Part shown: in pieces, positions 17,769-26,598 of the stretch | Numbering within the stretch: position 1 is the stretch's first letter | Layout of the letters: each line of letters starts with the position of its first letter | NCBI RefSeq assembly: GCF_017813395.1 | Contig: NZ_JAGIZB010000004.1 | Location: 209,496-273,495 of the forward strand | From: Pararoseomonas baculiformis | Lineage (GTDB): Bacteria > Pseudomonadota > Alphaproteobacteria > Acetobacterales > Acetobacteraceae | Reading direction: 5' to 3' | DNA: 64,000 bases | Position numbers and translations under genes: made by a program | Notes under the pieces: model-generated | The model's database searches: none | Told to the model about the DNA's origin: nothing | The model's input: only the letters and a program-made list of their open reading frames with translations

Positions 17769-19210
17769 TCCGCCACGCCTCCCGGGGATGGCGGGACGGG
17801 GGCGGCCTCAAGGATCAGGGTGGCGGCCAGCCCAGGTGGAAGGCGGCCCGGATGGGCGTCGCCCAGGAACAATTCCCCGCCATGCAGCCCGGCCACGGCC
17901 CGCACGAGGGACAGGCCCAGCCCGTAGCCCGGCGTGGCGCGGGCGCTGTCGGCGCGGAAGAAGCGTTCCCCGGCCCTCGCGCGGTCCGCGGGCCGCAGCC
18001 CCGGCCCCTCATCCGCGACCGTGATCCGAAGCCGGGTGCCCTCCGCCGCGGCGGAGAGGCGGATCCGCCCGCCGGCGGGGGAAAACTTGACCGCGTTGTC
18101 CAGCAGGTTGGCCACGGCCTGCAGGAGCAGGTCCCTGTCCCCGGTGATGAGCAGGGTGCCTGGCAGGTCCTGCTCCAGCACCACCCCGCGGCTTTCCGCG
18201 ATGGCCTCGTACAGCTCCGCAGCATCCGCCAGCACGGGGGACAGGTCCAGCGTAGCGAAGGCGGCCCGCCGGGCGCCCGCCTCGGCCTCGGTGATCCGGA
18301 GAACGGCGTGGAAGATGCGGATCATGCCGTCCAGGTCGGCGATTCCCTGCTCGACAGCCCGGCGCATCGCCTCGGGGTCGGCCTCCAGCGCCTCCTCCAG
18401 CCTTCCGCGCGCGCGGGCGACCGGCGTGCGGAGGTCATGGGCAATGGCATCGGACACGCCGCGTATGCCGGCCATCAGCGTGCCGATCCGGTCCAGCATG
18501 GCGTTCATCGTCCGGCCCAGGCGGTCGAACTCATCGTCGCGGCCCGAGAGCGGGACGCGCTGCGTGAGGTCCCCGGCCGCGATGGCCGAGACGGTCTCGG
18601 CCGCCGGGCGCAGCATGTTCTGCAGGGCGCGGCGCAGCAGCACCGCACCGATCACGGCGAGAAGGCAGGCCACGCTGGCGGCCCATCCCAGGCCGCGTGC
18701 CAGAAGCTGGCGAAGGCGGAACCGCTCCTCCACGTCGCGCCCGACGATCAGGCGGTCACCATTCGAAAGATCGGCGCGGTAGAGCCTGGCCTCGGTCAGC
18801 GCGCCCTCCCGCATCAGCGGGGCACGAAGCCAGCGCAGCGCCTCGGCATCCGGAGAGGGGCCTTCCAGCTCCTCCGGCGTGGCCTGGAGGTTGCCGCCGA
18901 GGTGCCGCCCGGCGGAATCGGTCAGGCGGTAGAGATCCTGCGCATCCCCATCCCGGGCAAGGCGGAAGGCGATGCCGTCCAGCACACCCGCCCGCCCATC
19001 CTCCTCGAAACGGATGATGAGGGAAGCGACATCGGCGCGGATGGCGGCATCGGTCTGCCGGTCCAGCCCACCCGCCGTGTTCCACCAGACGATGCCGGAA
19101 AAGGCGACGCCGCCCAGCAGGAACATCACCGCGAAGAAGACGGCGATCCGGAAGCCGGCACTGTCCACCAGCCGGGGGACGGGCGCGCGGCGCATCTCCT
19201 CGGCCGGCAT
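17765..19210 (-). CDS. Sensor histidine kinase (HAMP, HisKA, HATPase)
   Basis: Inner-membrane sensor (481 aa). The first membrane helix is at about residues 20-42 (IAVFFAVMFLLGGVAFSGIV) and the second at about 170-192. Between them is a ~125-residue periplasmic domain. A HAMP linker and a HisKA box follow (SDAIAHDLRTPVARARG, phospho-acceptor H258). ATPase motifs are NLLDNAVKFS (N box) and DEGPGL, with GYGLGLSLVR. The response regulator gene ends 9 bases upstream on the same strand. The ligand is not evident; the linked HtrA protease gene suggests envelope stress. Confidence 0.92.
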   Translation of the reverse strand: MPAEEMRRAPVPRLVDSAGFRIAVFFAVMFLLGGVAFSGIVWWNTAGGLDRQTDAAIRADVASLIIRFEEDGRAGVLDGIAFRLARDGDAQDLYRLTDSAGRHLGGNLQATPEELEGPSPDAEALRWLRAPLMREGALTEARLYRADLSNGDRLIVGRDVEERFRLRQLLARGLGWAASVACLLAVIGAVLLRRALQNMLRPAAETVSAIAAGDLTQRVPLSGRDDEFDRLGRTMNAMLDRIGTLMAGIRGVSDAIAHDLRTPVARARGRLEEALEADPEAMRRAVEQGIADLDGMIRIFHAVLRITEAEAGARRAAFATLDLSPVLADAAELYEAIAESRGVVLEQDLPGTLLITGDRDLLLQAVANLLDNAVKFSPAGGRIRLSAAAEGTRLRITVADEGPGLRPADRARAGERFFRADSARATPGYGLGLSLVRAVAGLHGGELFLGDAHPGRLPPGLAATLILEAAPVPPSPGGVAE

Positions 19211-19219
19211 GGCGGGCCG

Positions 19220-19906
19220 CTAGGCCTGATCCTCCGCGCGGATCATGTAGCCGGCATTGCGCACCGTATGGATCAGCGGCTTGTCGAAGCCCCGGTCCAG
19301 CTTCTGGCGGAGGCGGGAGACATGCACGTCGATCACGTTGGTCTGCGGGTCGAAATGATAATCCCACACCTTCTCCAGCAGCATGGTGCGGGTGACGACC
19401 TGCCCCACATGGCGCATCAGGTGCTCCAGCAGGCGGAACTCGCGCGGCTGCACGTCGATCCGCTTGCCACCGCGGGTCACGGTGCGGGAGAGCAGGTCCA
19501 GCTCCAGGTCCGCGACGCGCAGGCGGGTGGCCGGCGCCTCGGAGGCCGGGCGGCGGCCCAGGGCCTCCACCCGCGCCAGCAGCTCGGCGAAGGCGAAGGG
19601 CTTGGTGAGGTAGTCGTCGCCGCCGGCCTTCAGGCCGCGCACCCGCTCATCCACCGCCGAGAGGGCGGTGAGAAAGAGGACCGGGGTCCGGTTTTCCTGC
19701 GCGCGCAGGGTCTCGACCAGGCGCAGCCCATCCACGCCGCCGGGCAGCATGCGGTCCAGCACCAGCAGGTCGAAGGGTTCCCCGGCGGCGGCGAAAAGGC
19801 CGTCCTTGCCGTTATCGCGGTGCTCCACGATGTGGCCGGCCTCGGTCAGACCCTTACGGACGAAACGGGCGACCTCAGGGTCGTCCTCAACAAGGAGGAT
19901 ACGCAC
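19220..19906 (-). CDS. OmpR-family response regulator
   Basis: DNA-binding response regulator (228 aa). The receiver domain (residues 1-115) has the acidic pocket E7-D8-D9, phospho-acceptor D51 in LLVLDRMLPGG, and K101 in the DDYLTKPF motif. The C-terminal winged helix (about 130-222) has the usual REFRLLEHLMRH and VIDVHVSRLRQKL. It is co-directional with, and directly upstream of, the histidine kinase, so they form a cognate pair. Its promoter is probably in the 104-base gap after htrA. Confidence 0.94.
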   Translation of the reverse strand: MRILLVEDDPEVARFVRKGLTEAGHIVEHRDNGKDGLFAAAGEPFDLLVLDRMLPGGVDGLRLVETLRAQENRTPVLFLTALSAVDERVRGLKAGGDDYLTKPFAFAELLARVEALGRRPASEAPATRLRVADLELDLLSRTVTRGGKRIDVQPREFRLLEHLMRHVGQVVTRTMLLEKVWDYHFDPQTNVIDVHVSRLRQKLDRGFDKPLIHTVRNAGYMIRAEDQA

Positions 19907-20010
19907 GGCGCTTCCTAGCTCGCTTGGAAAATGGCGGCCGGGCCAGCCTGGCCCGGTTTGATGCGGCCCATAGCGTCATGCCGGGGCGCCGGGCGCAAGG
20001 CGCGCACGGC

Positions 20011-21108
20011 CTATTGCGGCGTGCCGGTGCCCGGCGGGCGCCGGCCGACCTGCACGTTGATGTCCTGCGCCCGCCCGTCCCGCAGCACGGAGAGGCGGAC
20101 GCTCTGCCCCGGGGCGATCCCCGCGACGGTGCGGATGAGGGCGCGGGACGTCTCGACCCGGTCCCCGTTCAGCGCGGTCACGAGGTCACCCGGGCGCAGC
20201 CCGGCCCGGGCAGCCGGGGAGTTGCGCTCCACGCCCTGGATCTGCACGCCGCGGCGGCCGCGGGGCGCGTCGTTCCCCACGTCCTGGACCGCCACGCCCA
20301 GCCAGCCGCGCTCCACGCGCCCGTCGCGGCGGAGCTGCTCGATCACGCCGCGGGCGAGGTCCGAGGGGGTGGCGAAGCCGATGCCGGCGCTGGCGCCGGA
20401 CGGCGAGTAGATGGCGGTGTTGATGCCGATCACCTCCCCCACCGTGTTGAAGAGCGGGCCGCCGGAGTTGCCGGGATTGATGGCCGCATCGGTCTGGATG
20501 AAGTCGTCGAAGGGCCCGGCGCCGATCTCGCGCCCGCGGGCCGAGACGATCCCGGTGGTGACCGTGCCGCCCAGGCCGAAGGGATTGCCCGCCGCCATCA
20601 CCCATTGGCCCACGCGCACGGGGCTGCTGCCCCAGGGCACGGCCGTCAGGGGCACACGGGATTCGATGCGCAGCAAGGCAAGGTCGGTCAGCTCATCCGT
20701 GCCCACCACGCGCGCCGGATGCTCGCTGCCATCCTGCAGGGAGACGATGACGCGGGCAGCGGAGCCGACGACGTGGTTGTTGGTCACCACATAGCCGCTG
20801 GAATCGATGATGAAGCCGGAGCCGGCGCCCTGCACCTGCTGGCGGCCACCGCGCCGGTCGCGGAAATAGCGCTCGAAGGGGGTGCCGCGGAGCTCGGGCG
20901 GGATCTGCGTGGTCTGCTCGCCCGTGACGGCGATGTTCACCACCGCCGGCAGCACGGCCTGGGCCAGGTCGGCGAAATCCGGCAGCACGGTGAAGCGCGT
21001 GCCCGGGGCGGCGGACTGGGCCTGGGCTTCCAGAGGGGCGCAGCCTGGCGCGGCGGCGAGGGCCGCGAAACCGAGGATGGCGGCGCGGCGAGGCAAGGGC
21101 TGACGCAT
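20011..21108 (-). CDS. HtrA/DegP-family serine protease with one PDZ domain
   Basis: Periplasmic trypsin-like protease (365 aa). A short signal-like N-terminus (RRAAILGFAALAAAPG) is followed by a protease domain with the catalytic triad H112 (NNHVV), D142 (TDLALLR) and S215 (GNSGGPLFN). One PDZ domain follows (about 275-350; NSPAARAGLRPGDLV). A single PDZ makes it DegS/HhoB-like rather than the two-PDZ DegP. The frame is open 29 codons further upstream, but that part would overlap hrpB and lacks a signal, so the methionine at 21108 is chosen. It lies upstream of a two-component system on the same strand, an arrangement fitting periplasmic protein quality control. Confidence 0.9.
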   Translation of the reverse strand: MRQPLPRRAAILGFAALAAAPGCAPLEAQAQSAAPGTRFTVLPDFADLAQAVLPAVVNIAVTGEQTTQIPPELRGTPFERYFRDRRGGRQQVQGAGSGFIIDSSGYVVTNNHVVGSAARVIVSLQDGSEHPARVVGTDELTDLALLRIESRVPLTAVPWGSSPVRVGQWVMAAGNPFGLGGTVTTGIVSARGREIGAGPFDDFIQTDAAINPGNSGGPLFNTVGEVIGINTAIYSPSGASAGIGFATPSDLARGVIEQLRRDGRVERGWLGVAVQDVGNDAPRGRRGVQIQGVERNSPAARAGLRPGDLVTALNGDRVETSRALIRTVAGIAPGQSVRLSVLRDGRAQDINVQVGRRPPGTGTPQ

Positions 21109-21187
21109 GGGGGGTGGGGGCTCTCCGGCGACTCGGGAGGACAGGTCCTCTCTATAGAGAGGGAACGATCCATCCCGGTTCAAGGCA

Positions 21188-23626
21188 TCATGCACCCTGG
21201 GATGGATCCTCGGGCCAGGCGTGCTTCGGATAACGGCCCCGCATTTCCCGCCTTACCTCCGCCCAGCCACCGCGCCAGAAGCCCCCGAGATCGGAGGTGA
21301 CGGCGATCGGGCGCCCTGCCGGGGACAGGAGGGAGACCTGCAGGGGGATGCGCCCGCCCATCAGGGGCGGGGTGGCGGCCAGGCCGAAGAGATGCTGCGC
21401 CCGGGCCTCCAGGGCCGGCACCTCGCGGTCATAGTCGATCATGGCGCTGCGATCCCCGGGCAGCTCCACCCGGGGCGGCAGCTCCGCGTCCAGGCGGCGC
21501 TGGGATTCCCAGGGCACCAGGCCCCGCAGGATCGCCACCGCATCGAGCGAACGCAGCTCGGACAGCTTCGATAGGCCGTTCAGGTAGGGCGCCAGCCATT
21601 CCGCCGCCCCCGCTGCCAGGGCGGCGTCCGAGACATCCGGCCAGGGCGCGCCTTCCGTTGCCTGGGCCCAGCGAAGGCGGGCGCGGAGCTGGGTGGCCGC
21701 CTTGGTCCAGTCCAGGTCCCGGAAGCCGCGGCTGGCGGCGGCGCGGGCCAGGGCCTCGGCAACGGCGGCCGGGTCGGCATGGGGAAGGGTGGCTTCCTCC
21801 AGCACCAGCGGGCCGAAGCGGAGCCGCCTGCGGGCCACCACGGCATTGGCGCGGGCGTCGAACTCCGTCACCTCTTCGCGCAGGAAGCGCTCGGGGAAGC
21901 GGGCCTCCAGCATGGCGCGGTCCAGCGGGGCGGCCATGCGGATGCGGGCCTCGGTGCCCGCCAGCTCCAGCGCCGCCACGGCCAGCAGCTGGGCCTTGCG
22001 CAGCGGATCGGTGGCGGAGAGCCGCGCCCCCTGGCCCGAGGCGAGGCGGAAGGCGCCATCCATGTTGCCGCGCTTGGCCGCGATGCGGTCCGGGAAGCCG
22101 GCGGCGAGGAGGGCCGCGGGATCGCCCTCGGGCGGCGTGCGCTCGGGGATGGAGAGGCGGCGGCGATGGAGCTGCGCGGTGCGGCGGATGCGCTGGACCG
22201 TTGCCCGGTCCGCCTCCGGATGGTCGCCGCCCTGTAGAAGCTCCAGGCGCATATGGAGGTCGGCCGGGGCCTCCCGGTTGCGGATGGGATCGCGCTCCTC
22301 CAGCAGGGCCGCGAGGTCGGCGGCCAGCGCCCCCTCCCCCGGCGTGCGGGTCTCCACCATCACCCGGGCCAGGCGGGGATGGGCGCCGAGCCGTGCCATG
22401 CGGCGGCCCGTGGGGGTGATGCGGCCCTGCTGGTCCAGCGCATCCAGCTCCTGCAGCAGCGTGCGGGCGGCAGCCAGGGCGCCTTCCGGCGGCGGGTCCA
22501 GGAAGGGCAGCGCGCGCGGCTCGGCGCCCCAGGCGGCGCAATCGAGCGCCAGGCCGGACAGTTCCGCCTCCAGCATCTCGGGCCGGTCGGCCAGGGGCAG
22601 GCCGCGATGCAGCGCCTCGGTCCAGAGGCGGATGGCGACCCCCGGCTCGGTGCGGCCGGCGCGGCCGGCGCGCTGCTCGGCGGCGGCGCGGGAGATGCGG
22701 ACCGTGGCGAGGCGGGTGAGGCCCGTGGCGGCATCCAGCCGGGGCGCGCGGCGGAAGCCGCCATCCACCACGATCCGCACGCCGGGCACGGTCAGCGAGG
22801 TCTCGGCGATGGAGGTGGCGAGCACCACCTTGCGGCGGCCGGAAGGGTTCAGCGCCCGGTCCTGCTCGGCCGGCGGCATCTCGCCATGCAGGGGCAGCAC
22901 CTCGGCATCCACGCCGCCCAGCCGCTCGGCCGTGCGGCGGATCTCGCCCCAGCCGGGCAGAAAGGCCAGCACGTCGCCGGGATGGGCGCGCAGCGCCTCC
23001 CGGATCGCCGCCGCCATGGCCTCGGGCAGGTCGCGTGGTTCCTTGATGTCGCGCGGGCGGTGATGGATGGCGACGGGATAGGCGCGGCCCGCGCTCTCGA
23101 TCACGGGTGCATCGAGCAGGGTGGCGAAGCCGCCGGCATCAAGCGTGGCGGACATGGCCACCAACCGCAGTTCCGGCCGCAATTCCCGCTGCAGGTCGAG
23201 GCAGAGGGCGAGGCCGAGATCGGTGTCCAGATGCCGCTCATGCGCCTCGTCGAACAGCACGGCGCAGACGCCATCCAGCCCCGGGTCGGATTGCAGGCGC
23301 CGGACCAGCAGGCCTTCGGTCACCACCTCCACCCGCGTGCGGTCCGAAGTCGCGCGATCCAGCCTTGTGGAAAGGCCGACCAGCCCGCCCGGCACCCCTT
23401 CCCCGGCCAGGTCGGCCATGCGGCGCGCGGCGGCGCGGGCGGCAACCCGGCGGGGCTCCAGCACCAGGATCTTCCCCGTCGCCCAGGGCTCCTCCAGCAG
23501 GGTCAGGGGCACGATGGTGGTCTTGCCTGCGCCGGGCGGGGCGACGAGCACGGCGTTGGAGCGCACCCGCAGGGCGGCGAGGAGGGCCGGCAGGGCCTCG
23601 TTGACCGGAAGTTCGGGCAGGATCAT
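21188..23626 (-). CDS. hrpB: ATP-dependent helicase HrpB
   Basis: DEAH-box RNA helicase-like protein (812 aa) of the HrpB family; biological role poorly defined. Motif I is APPGAGKTT, motif II is DEAH in LFDEAHERH, motif III is SATL, and motif VI is the QRAGRAGR-type EQRAGRAGRTEPG. A C-terminal HrpB-specific domain ends near HAWPEDPSQGA, which includes the PKHAWPEDP tail typical of the family. The methionine at 23626 (MILPELPVNEALP) matches the usual N-terminus. A TTG 12 codons upstream is less likely. The gene ends 79 bases before htrA. Confidence 0.93.
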   Translation of the reverse strand: MILPELPVNEALPALLAALRVRSNAVLVAPPGAGKTTIVPLTLLEEPWATGKILVLEPRRVAARAAARRMADLAGEGVPGGLVGLSTRLDRATSDRTRVEVVTEGLLVRRLQSDPGLDGVCAVLFDEAHERHLDTDLGLALCLDLQRELRPELRLVAMSATLDAGGFATLLDAPVIESAGRAYPVAIHHRPRDIKEPRDLPEAMAAAIREALRAHPGDVLAFLPGWGEIRRTAERLGGVDAEVLPLHGEMPPAEQDRALNPSGRRKVVLATSIAETSLTVPGVRIVVDGGFRRAPRLDAATGLTRLATVRISRAAAEQRAGRAGRTEPGVAIRLWTEALHRGLPLADRPEMLEAELSGLALDCAAWGAEPRALPFLDPPPEGALAAARTLLQELDALDQQGRITPTGRRMARLGAHPRLARVMVETRTPGEGALAADLAALLEERDPIRNREAPADLHMRLELLQGGDHPEADRATVQRIRRTAQLHRRRLSIPERTPPEGDPAALLAAGFPDRIAAKRGNMDGAFRLASGQGARLSATDPLRKAQLLAVAALELAGTEARIRMAAPLDRAMLEARFPERFLREEVTEFDARANAVVARRRLRFGPLVLEEATLPHADPAAVAEALARAAASRGFRDLDWTKAATQLRARLRWAQATEGAPWPDVSDAALAAGAAEWLAPYLNGLSKLSELRSLDAVAILRGLVPWESQRRLDAELPPRVELPGDRSAMIDYDREVPALEARAQHLFGLAATPPLMGGRIPLQVSLLSPAGRPIAVTSDLGGFWRGGWAEVRREMRGRYPKHAWPEDPSQGA

Positions 23627-23801
23627 CGCGGCGCGTGTCGGGGCAGGAGCGCGGGTTGTCAAACCGCGATCCGCCGGATCACCGGGCCGGGGTCACGATG
23701 GTGGCAGGGCGTCCCCCGCGCGGCGCTGCTTCGGTGACAAGCGCGGCCCGGCGTTCTATGCCGGTGGAACATGCCTATGTCCGAGGCTTCGGCCGGTCCC
23801 G

Positions 23802-25532
23802 ATGGATTCCAGCACAGCCAGGGTTGAGGGCGCGACGCGGGACGCCGCGCCGCGACACGCCCAGCGTGCCGAATGGTCGGTGCGGACACGCCTCGTCGTC
23901 CTTGCCCTCTCGGTCGCGCTGCCTGCGGCCCTGGCGCTGGGGCTGGCGGCGCTGGAAGGCTGGCACGGCGCGCGGGAACGGACGGATGCCGCGCTCCGCG
24001 CCCGCACCGAGGCACTCTCCGCCGCCATCGTCCGCGAGCTGGCGACGGTGCGGGGGACGCTGGAGGCGCTCGCCGCCTCGCCTGCCCTCGCGGAAGGGCG
24101 GCTCGATATCTTCCGCGAGCAGATCGGGCGCACGCCCCGGCCGGCCGGGGCAAGGATCATGCTGGCGGCGACGGATGGCCGCCTGATCCTCAGTTCCGAG
24201 CACCCGCTGGGCACGCCCCTGCCACCCCGCGTCGATCCCGAACTGACGAGGCGTGTCATGCAGACCGGGAAGGCGGAGGTTTCCAACCTGGATCGCGGGC
24301 CGATCTCCCGGGAATACATCGTGGGGGTCTATGTTCCCGTGCGGGGCACGGACGGACAGGCGCTCTACGACCTCAGCATGAACCTGCGGGCATCCTCGCT
24401 CGACCGCGTACTGACCGAGCAGCGGCTGCCCGATACCTGGCGCGCGGCGCTGCTGGATGGGCGCGGGCTGGTGGTCGCGCGCACCCATGACTCCGGCACC
24501 CTCATCGGGCGCCAGGCGACGCCCCTCACCATGGCGGCGATCGCGGCCGAAGCCTCCCCCTTCGAGACCGTCTCGCATGAGGGCATGCCGGCACGCGGCG
24601 TCCAGGCAGAGGTGCCGGGAACCCACTGGCGCGTCGTGGTGGTGGTCCCGCTGGAGGAGATCGCGGCACCGCTCCATGCGGGCCTTCTCGCCGCCATGGC
24701 CACCGGGGGCGGGCTGCTCCTGCTGGGGCTGGGCGGCGCAGCCTGGCAGGGGCGGCGGATCGCGCTGGCCTTCTCGGCGCTCGCCAAGGGGGCAGCGGCG
24801 CTCGGCCGCGGCGAGGAACCGGTCCGGCCGCCGCCCGGCGTTGCGGAGGCGAGCCGCGTGGGCGCGGCGCTGTCCGATGCGGCGGCAGCCCTGGCCGGCC
24901 GCGAGGCGGAGCGGGCCGATGCCGATCGCCGCCAGGCCCTGCTCATCGGTGAGCTGAACCACCGGGTGAAGAACACCCTGGCCACCGTCCAGGCCATCGC
25001 CGCCCAGACCCTGCGGGGAGAAGGACGGGATCCCGCCCAGTCCTATGCCGATCTCGACCAGCGCCTACGGGCCCTGGCCCGCGCGCATGACCTGCTGGTG
25101 GCCCGCACCTGGGCCGACACGCCCCTGCCCAGCGTCGTCAGGGCGGCCCTCGCCCCCTGGACGGAGACAGGCCGCGTGACGGTGGCGTGCAGCTGCGCCG
25201 GGGTGTTCCCCGCCCTGCGCGCCGCCCAGGCCCAAGCGCTGGTGCTGGCGCTGCACGAACTGGCGACCAATGCGGCGAAATACGGCGCCCTCTCCCGCCC
25301 GGAAGGGCTGGTGACGGTCGGCTGCACCACCGAAGCGGGCGTGGCGTGGGTGGAATGGACCGAACGGGGCGGCCCGCCGGTCGAGGCGGCGCCGGTACGG
25401 CGCGGCTTCGGCACGCGGCTGCTCGAGCGCGCATTGCCGCGGGAGATGGGGCCGGGCTCGCTTGTCACCTTCGATTTCCGGCGCGAGGGGCTGCGGGCCG
25501 AGATCCGGATCGGAGGCGGGGCGGCGGGATAG
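23802..25532 (+). CDS. HWE-type sensor histidine kinase
   Basis: Membrane sensor kinase (576 aa). The first membrane helix is at about residues 31-50 (LVVLALSVALPAALALGLAA), then a ~240-residue periplasmic domain with a Cache-like layout (IMLAATDGRLILSSEHPLG), a second helix near 293-315, a HAMP-like linker, and an HWE kinase core. The phospho-acceptor is H387 in LIGELNHRVKNTLATVQAI. The ATPase part has LALHELATNAAKYGALS and ends with GFGTRLLERAL. HWE/HisKA2 kinases often feed PhyR general-stress or chemotaxis-like outputs in alphaproteobacteria, but no response regulator is adjacent. Confidence 0.9.
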   Translation: MDSSTARVEGATRDAAPRHAQRAEWSVRTRLVVLALSVALPAALALGLAALEGWHGARERTDAALRARTEALSAAIVRELATVRGTLEALAASPALAEGRLDIFREQIGRTPRPAGARIMLAATDGRLILSSEHPLGTPLPPRVDPELTRRVMQTGKAEVSNLDRGPISREYIVGVYVPVRGTDGQALYDLSMNLRASSLDRVLTEQRLPDTWRAALLDGRGLVVARTHDSGTLIGRQATPLTMAAIAAEASPFETVSHEGMPARGVQAEVPGTHWRVVVVVPLEEIAAPLHAGLLAAMATGGGLLLLGLGGAAWQGRRIALAFSALAKGAAALGRGEEPVRPPPGVAEASRVGAALSDAAAALAGREAERADADRRQALLIGELNHRVKNTLATVQAIAAQTLRGEGRDPAQSYADLDQRLRALARAHDLLVARTWADTPLPSVVRAALAPWTETGRVTVACSCAGVFPALRAAQAQALVLALHELATNAAKYGALSRPEGLVTVGCTTEAGVAWVEWTERGGPPVEAAPVRRGFGTRLLERALPREMGPGSLVTFDFRREGLRAEIRIGGGAAG

Positions 25533-25606
25533 GCGCCCTCGGCCCACCCCTGGGCAGCGGCCAGGGCAGGCCCCAACTGCCGTCCGGTATTGGAAAGGAC
25601 ACCTTC

Positions 25607-26557
25607 ATGCAGAAGCGCCCGCTCGGCCGTTCCGGCCTGGAGATCGCGCCCCTCGTCTTCGGCGGCAATGTCTTCGGCTGGACCATCGACGAGGCAACGA
25701 GCTTCTCCCTTCTCGACGCCTTCGTCGATGCCGGGCTGAACGCGATCGACACGGCGGATGTCTATTCCCGCTGGGCGCCGGGAAACCAGGGCGGGGAATC
25801 CGAGACGATCATCGGCAACTGGCTTCGCGCCCATCCGGGCAAGCGGGACAAGGTGCTGATCCTCACCAAGGTCGGTTCCGACATGGGCCAGGGGCACAAG
25901 GACCTCTCGGCGGCATGGATCGAGAGGGCGGTGGAGGATTCGCTGCGCCGGCTGAACACCGACGTCATCGACCTCTACCAGTCCCACTGGCCCGATCCGA
26001 ACACGCCGCAGGAGGAAACGCTGCGGGCCTATGACAGGCTCCTGAAGGCGGGGAAGGTCCGGGCCATCGGCACCTCCAACTACGATGCCGCGCTGCTGGA
26101 GGAATCGCTGCGGGTGGCGGAGGAGAAGGGCCTGCCGCGCTACGAATCCCTGCAGCCGCAATACAACCTCTATGACCGCTCCGGCTTCGATGGCGCGCTG
26201 CGCGACCTGGCGATGCGGGAGGGGATCGGCGTGATCACATACTATTCCCTCGCTTCCGGCTTCCTCTCGGGCAAGTACCGCTCGAAGGAGGATCTCTCGA
26301 AGAGCCCGCGCGGCAAGGGCGTGGAGAAATACCTGGACGCGCGTGGCATGCGGATCCTGCAGGCGCTGGACGAGGTTTCGGCCCGGCTGGGCGCCAGGCC
26401 GGCGGAGGTGGCCCTGGCCTGGGTCATCGCGCGGGAGGGCGTGACGGCGCCGATCGCCAGCGCGACGAGCCTGGAGCAGCTGCGGAGCCTGGTGAAGGCC
26501 GTGCACCTCACCCTGTCGGCGGAGGATGTCGCGGCGCTGGACCAGGCCAGCGCCTGA
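25607..26557 (+). CDS. Aldo/keto reductase
   Basis: NADPH-dependent oxidoreductase (316 aa) with a TIM-barrel fold. The catalytic tetrad is visible: D and Y in AIDTADVYS, K in LILTKVGS, and H in DLYQSHWPD. The nucleotide-binding end has TAPIASATSLEQL. The form resembles the YajO/Tas-like or AKR11-13 group that reduces carbonyls from sugars or lipids; the true substrate is unknown. The frame continues upstream, but the ATG at 25607 has GGAAAGGA 7 bases ahead and matches the family start (PLGRSGLEIAPLVFGGN). It is followed directly by the DsbD-like gene. Confidence 0.92.
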   Translation: MQKRPLGRSGLEIAPLVFGGNVFGWTIDEATSFSLLDAFVDAGLNAIDTADVYSRWAPGNQGGESETIIGNWLRAHPGKRDKVLILTKVGSDMGQGHKDLSAAWIERAVEDSLRRLNTDVIDLYQSHWPDPNTPQEETLRAYDRLLKAGKVRAIGTSNYDAALLEESLRVAEEKGLPRYESLQPQYNLYDRSGFDGALRDLAMREGIGVITYYSLASGFLSGKYRSKEDLSKSPRGKGVEKYLDARGMRILQALDEVSARLGARPAEVALAWVIAREGVTAPIASATSLEQLRSLVKAVHLTLSAEDVAALDQASA

Positions 26558-26598
26558 TCTTGTTGCGGGAGGTGGCGCATCGGGCCTATGCCGCGCCG

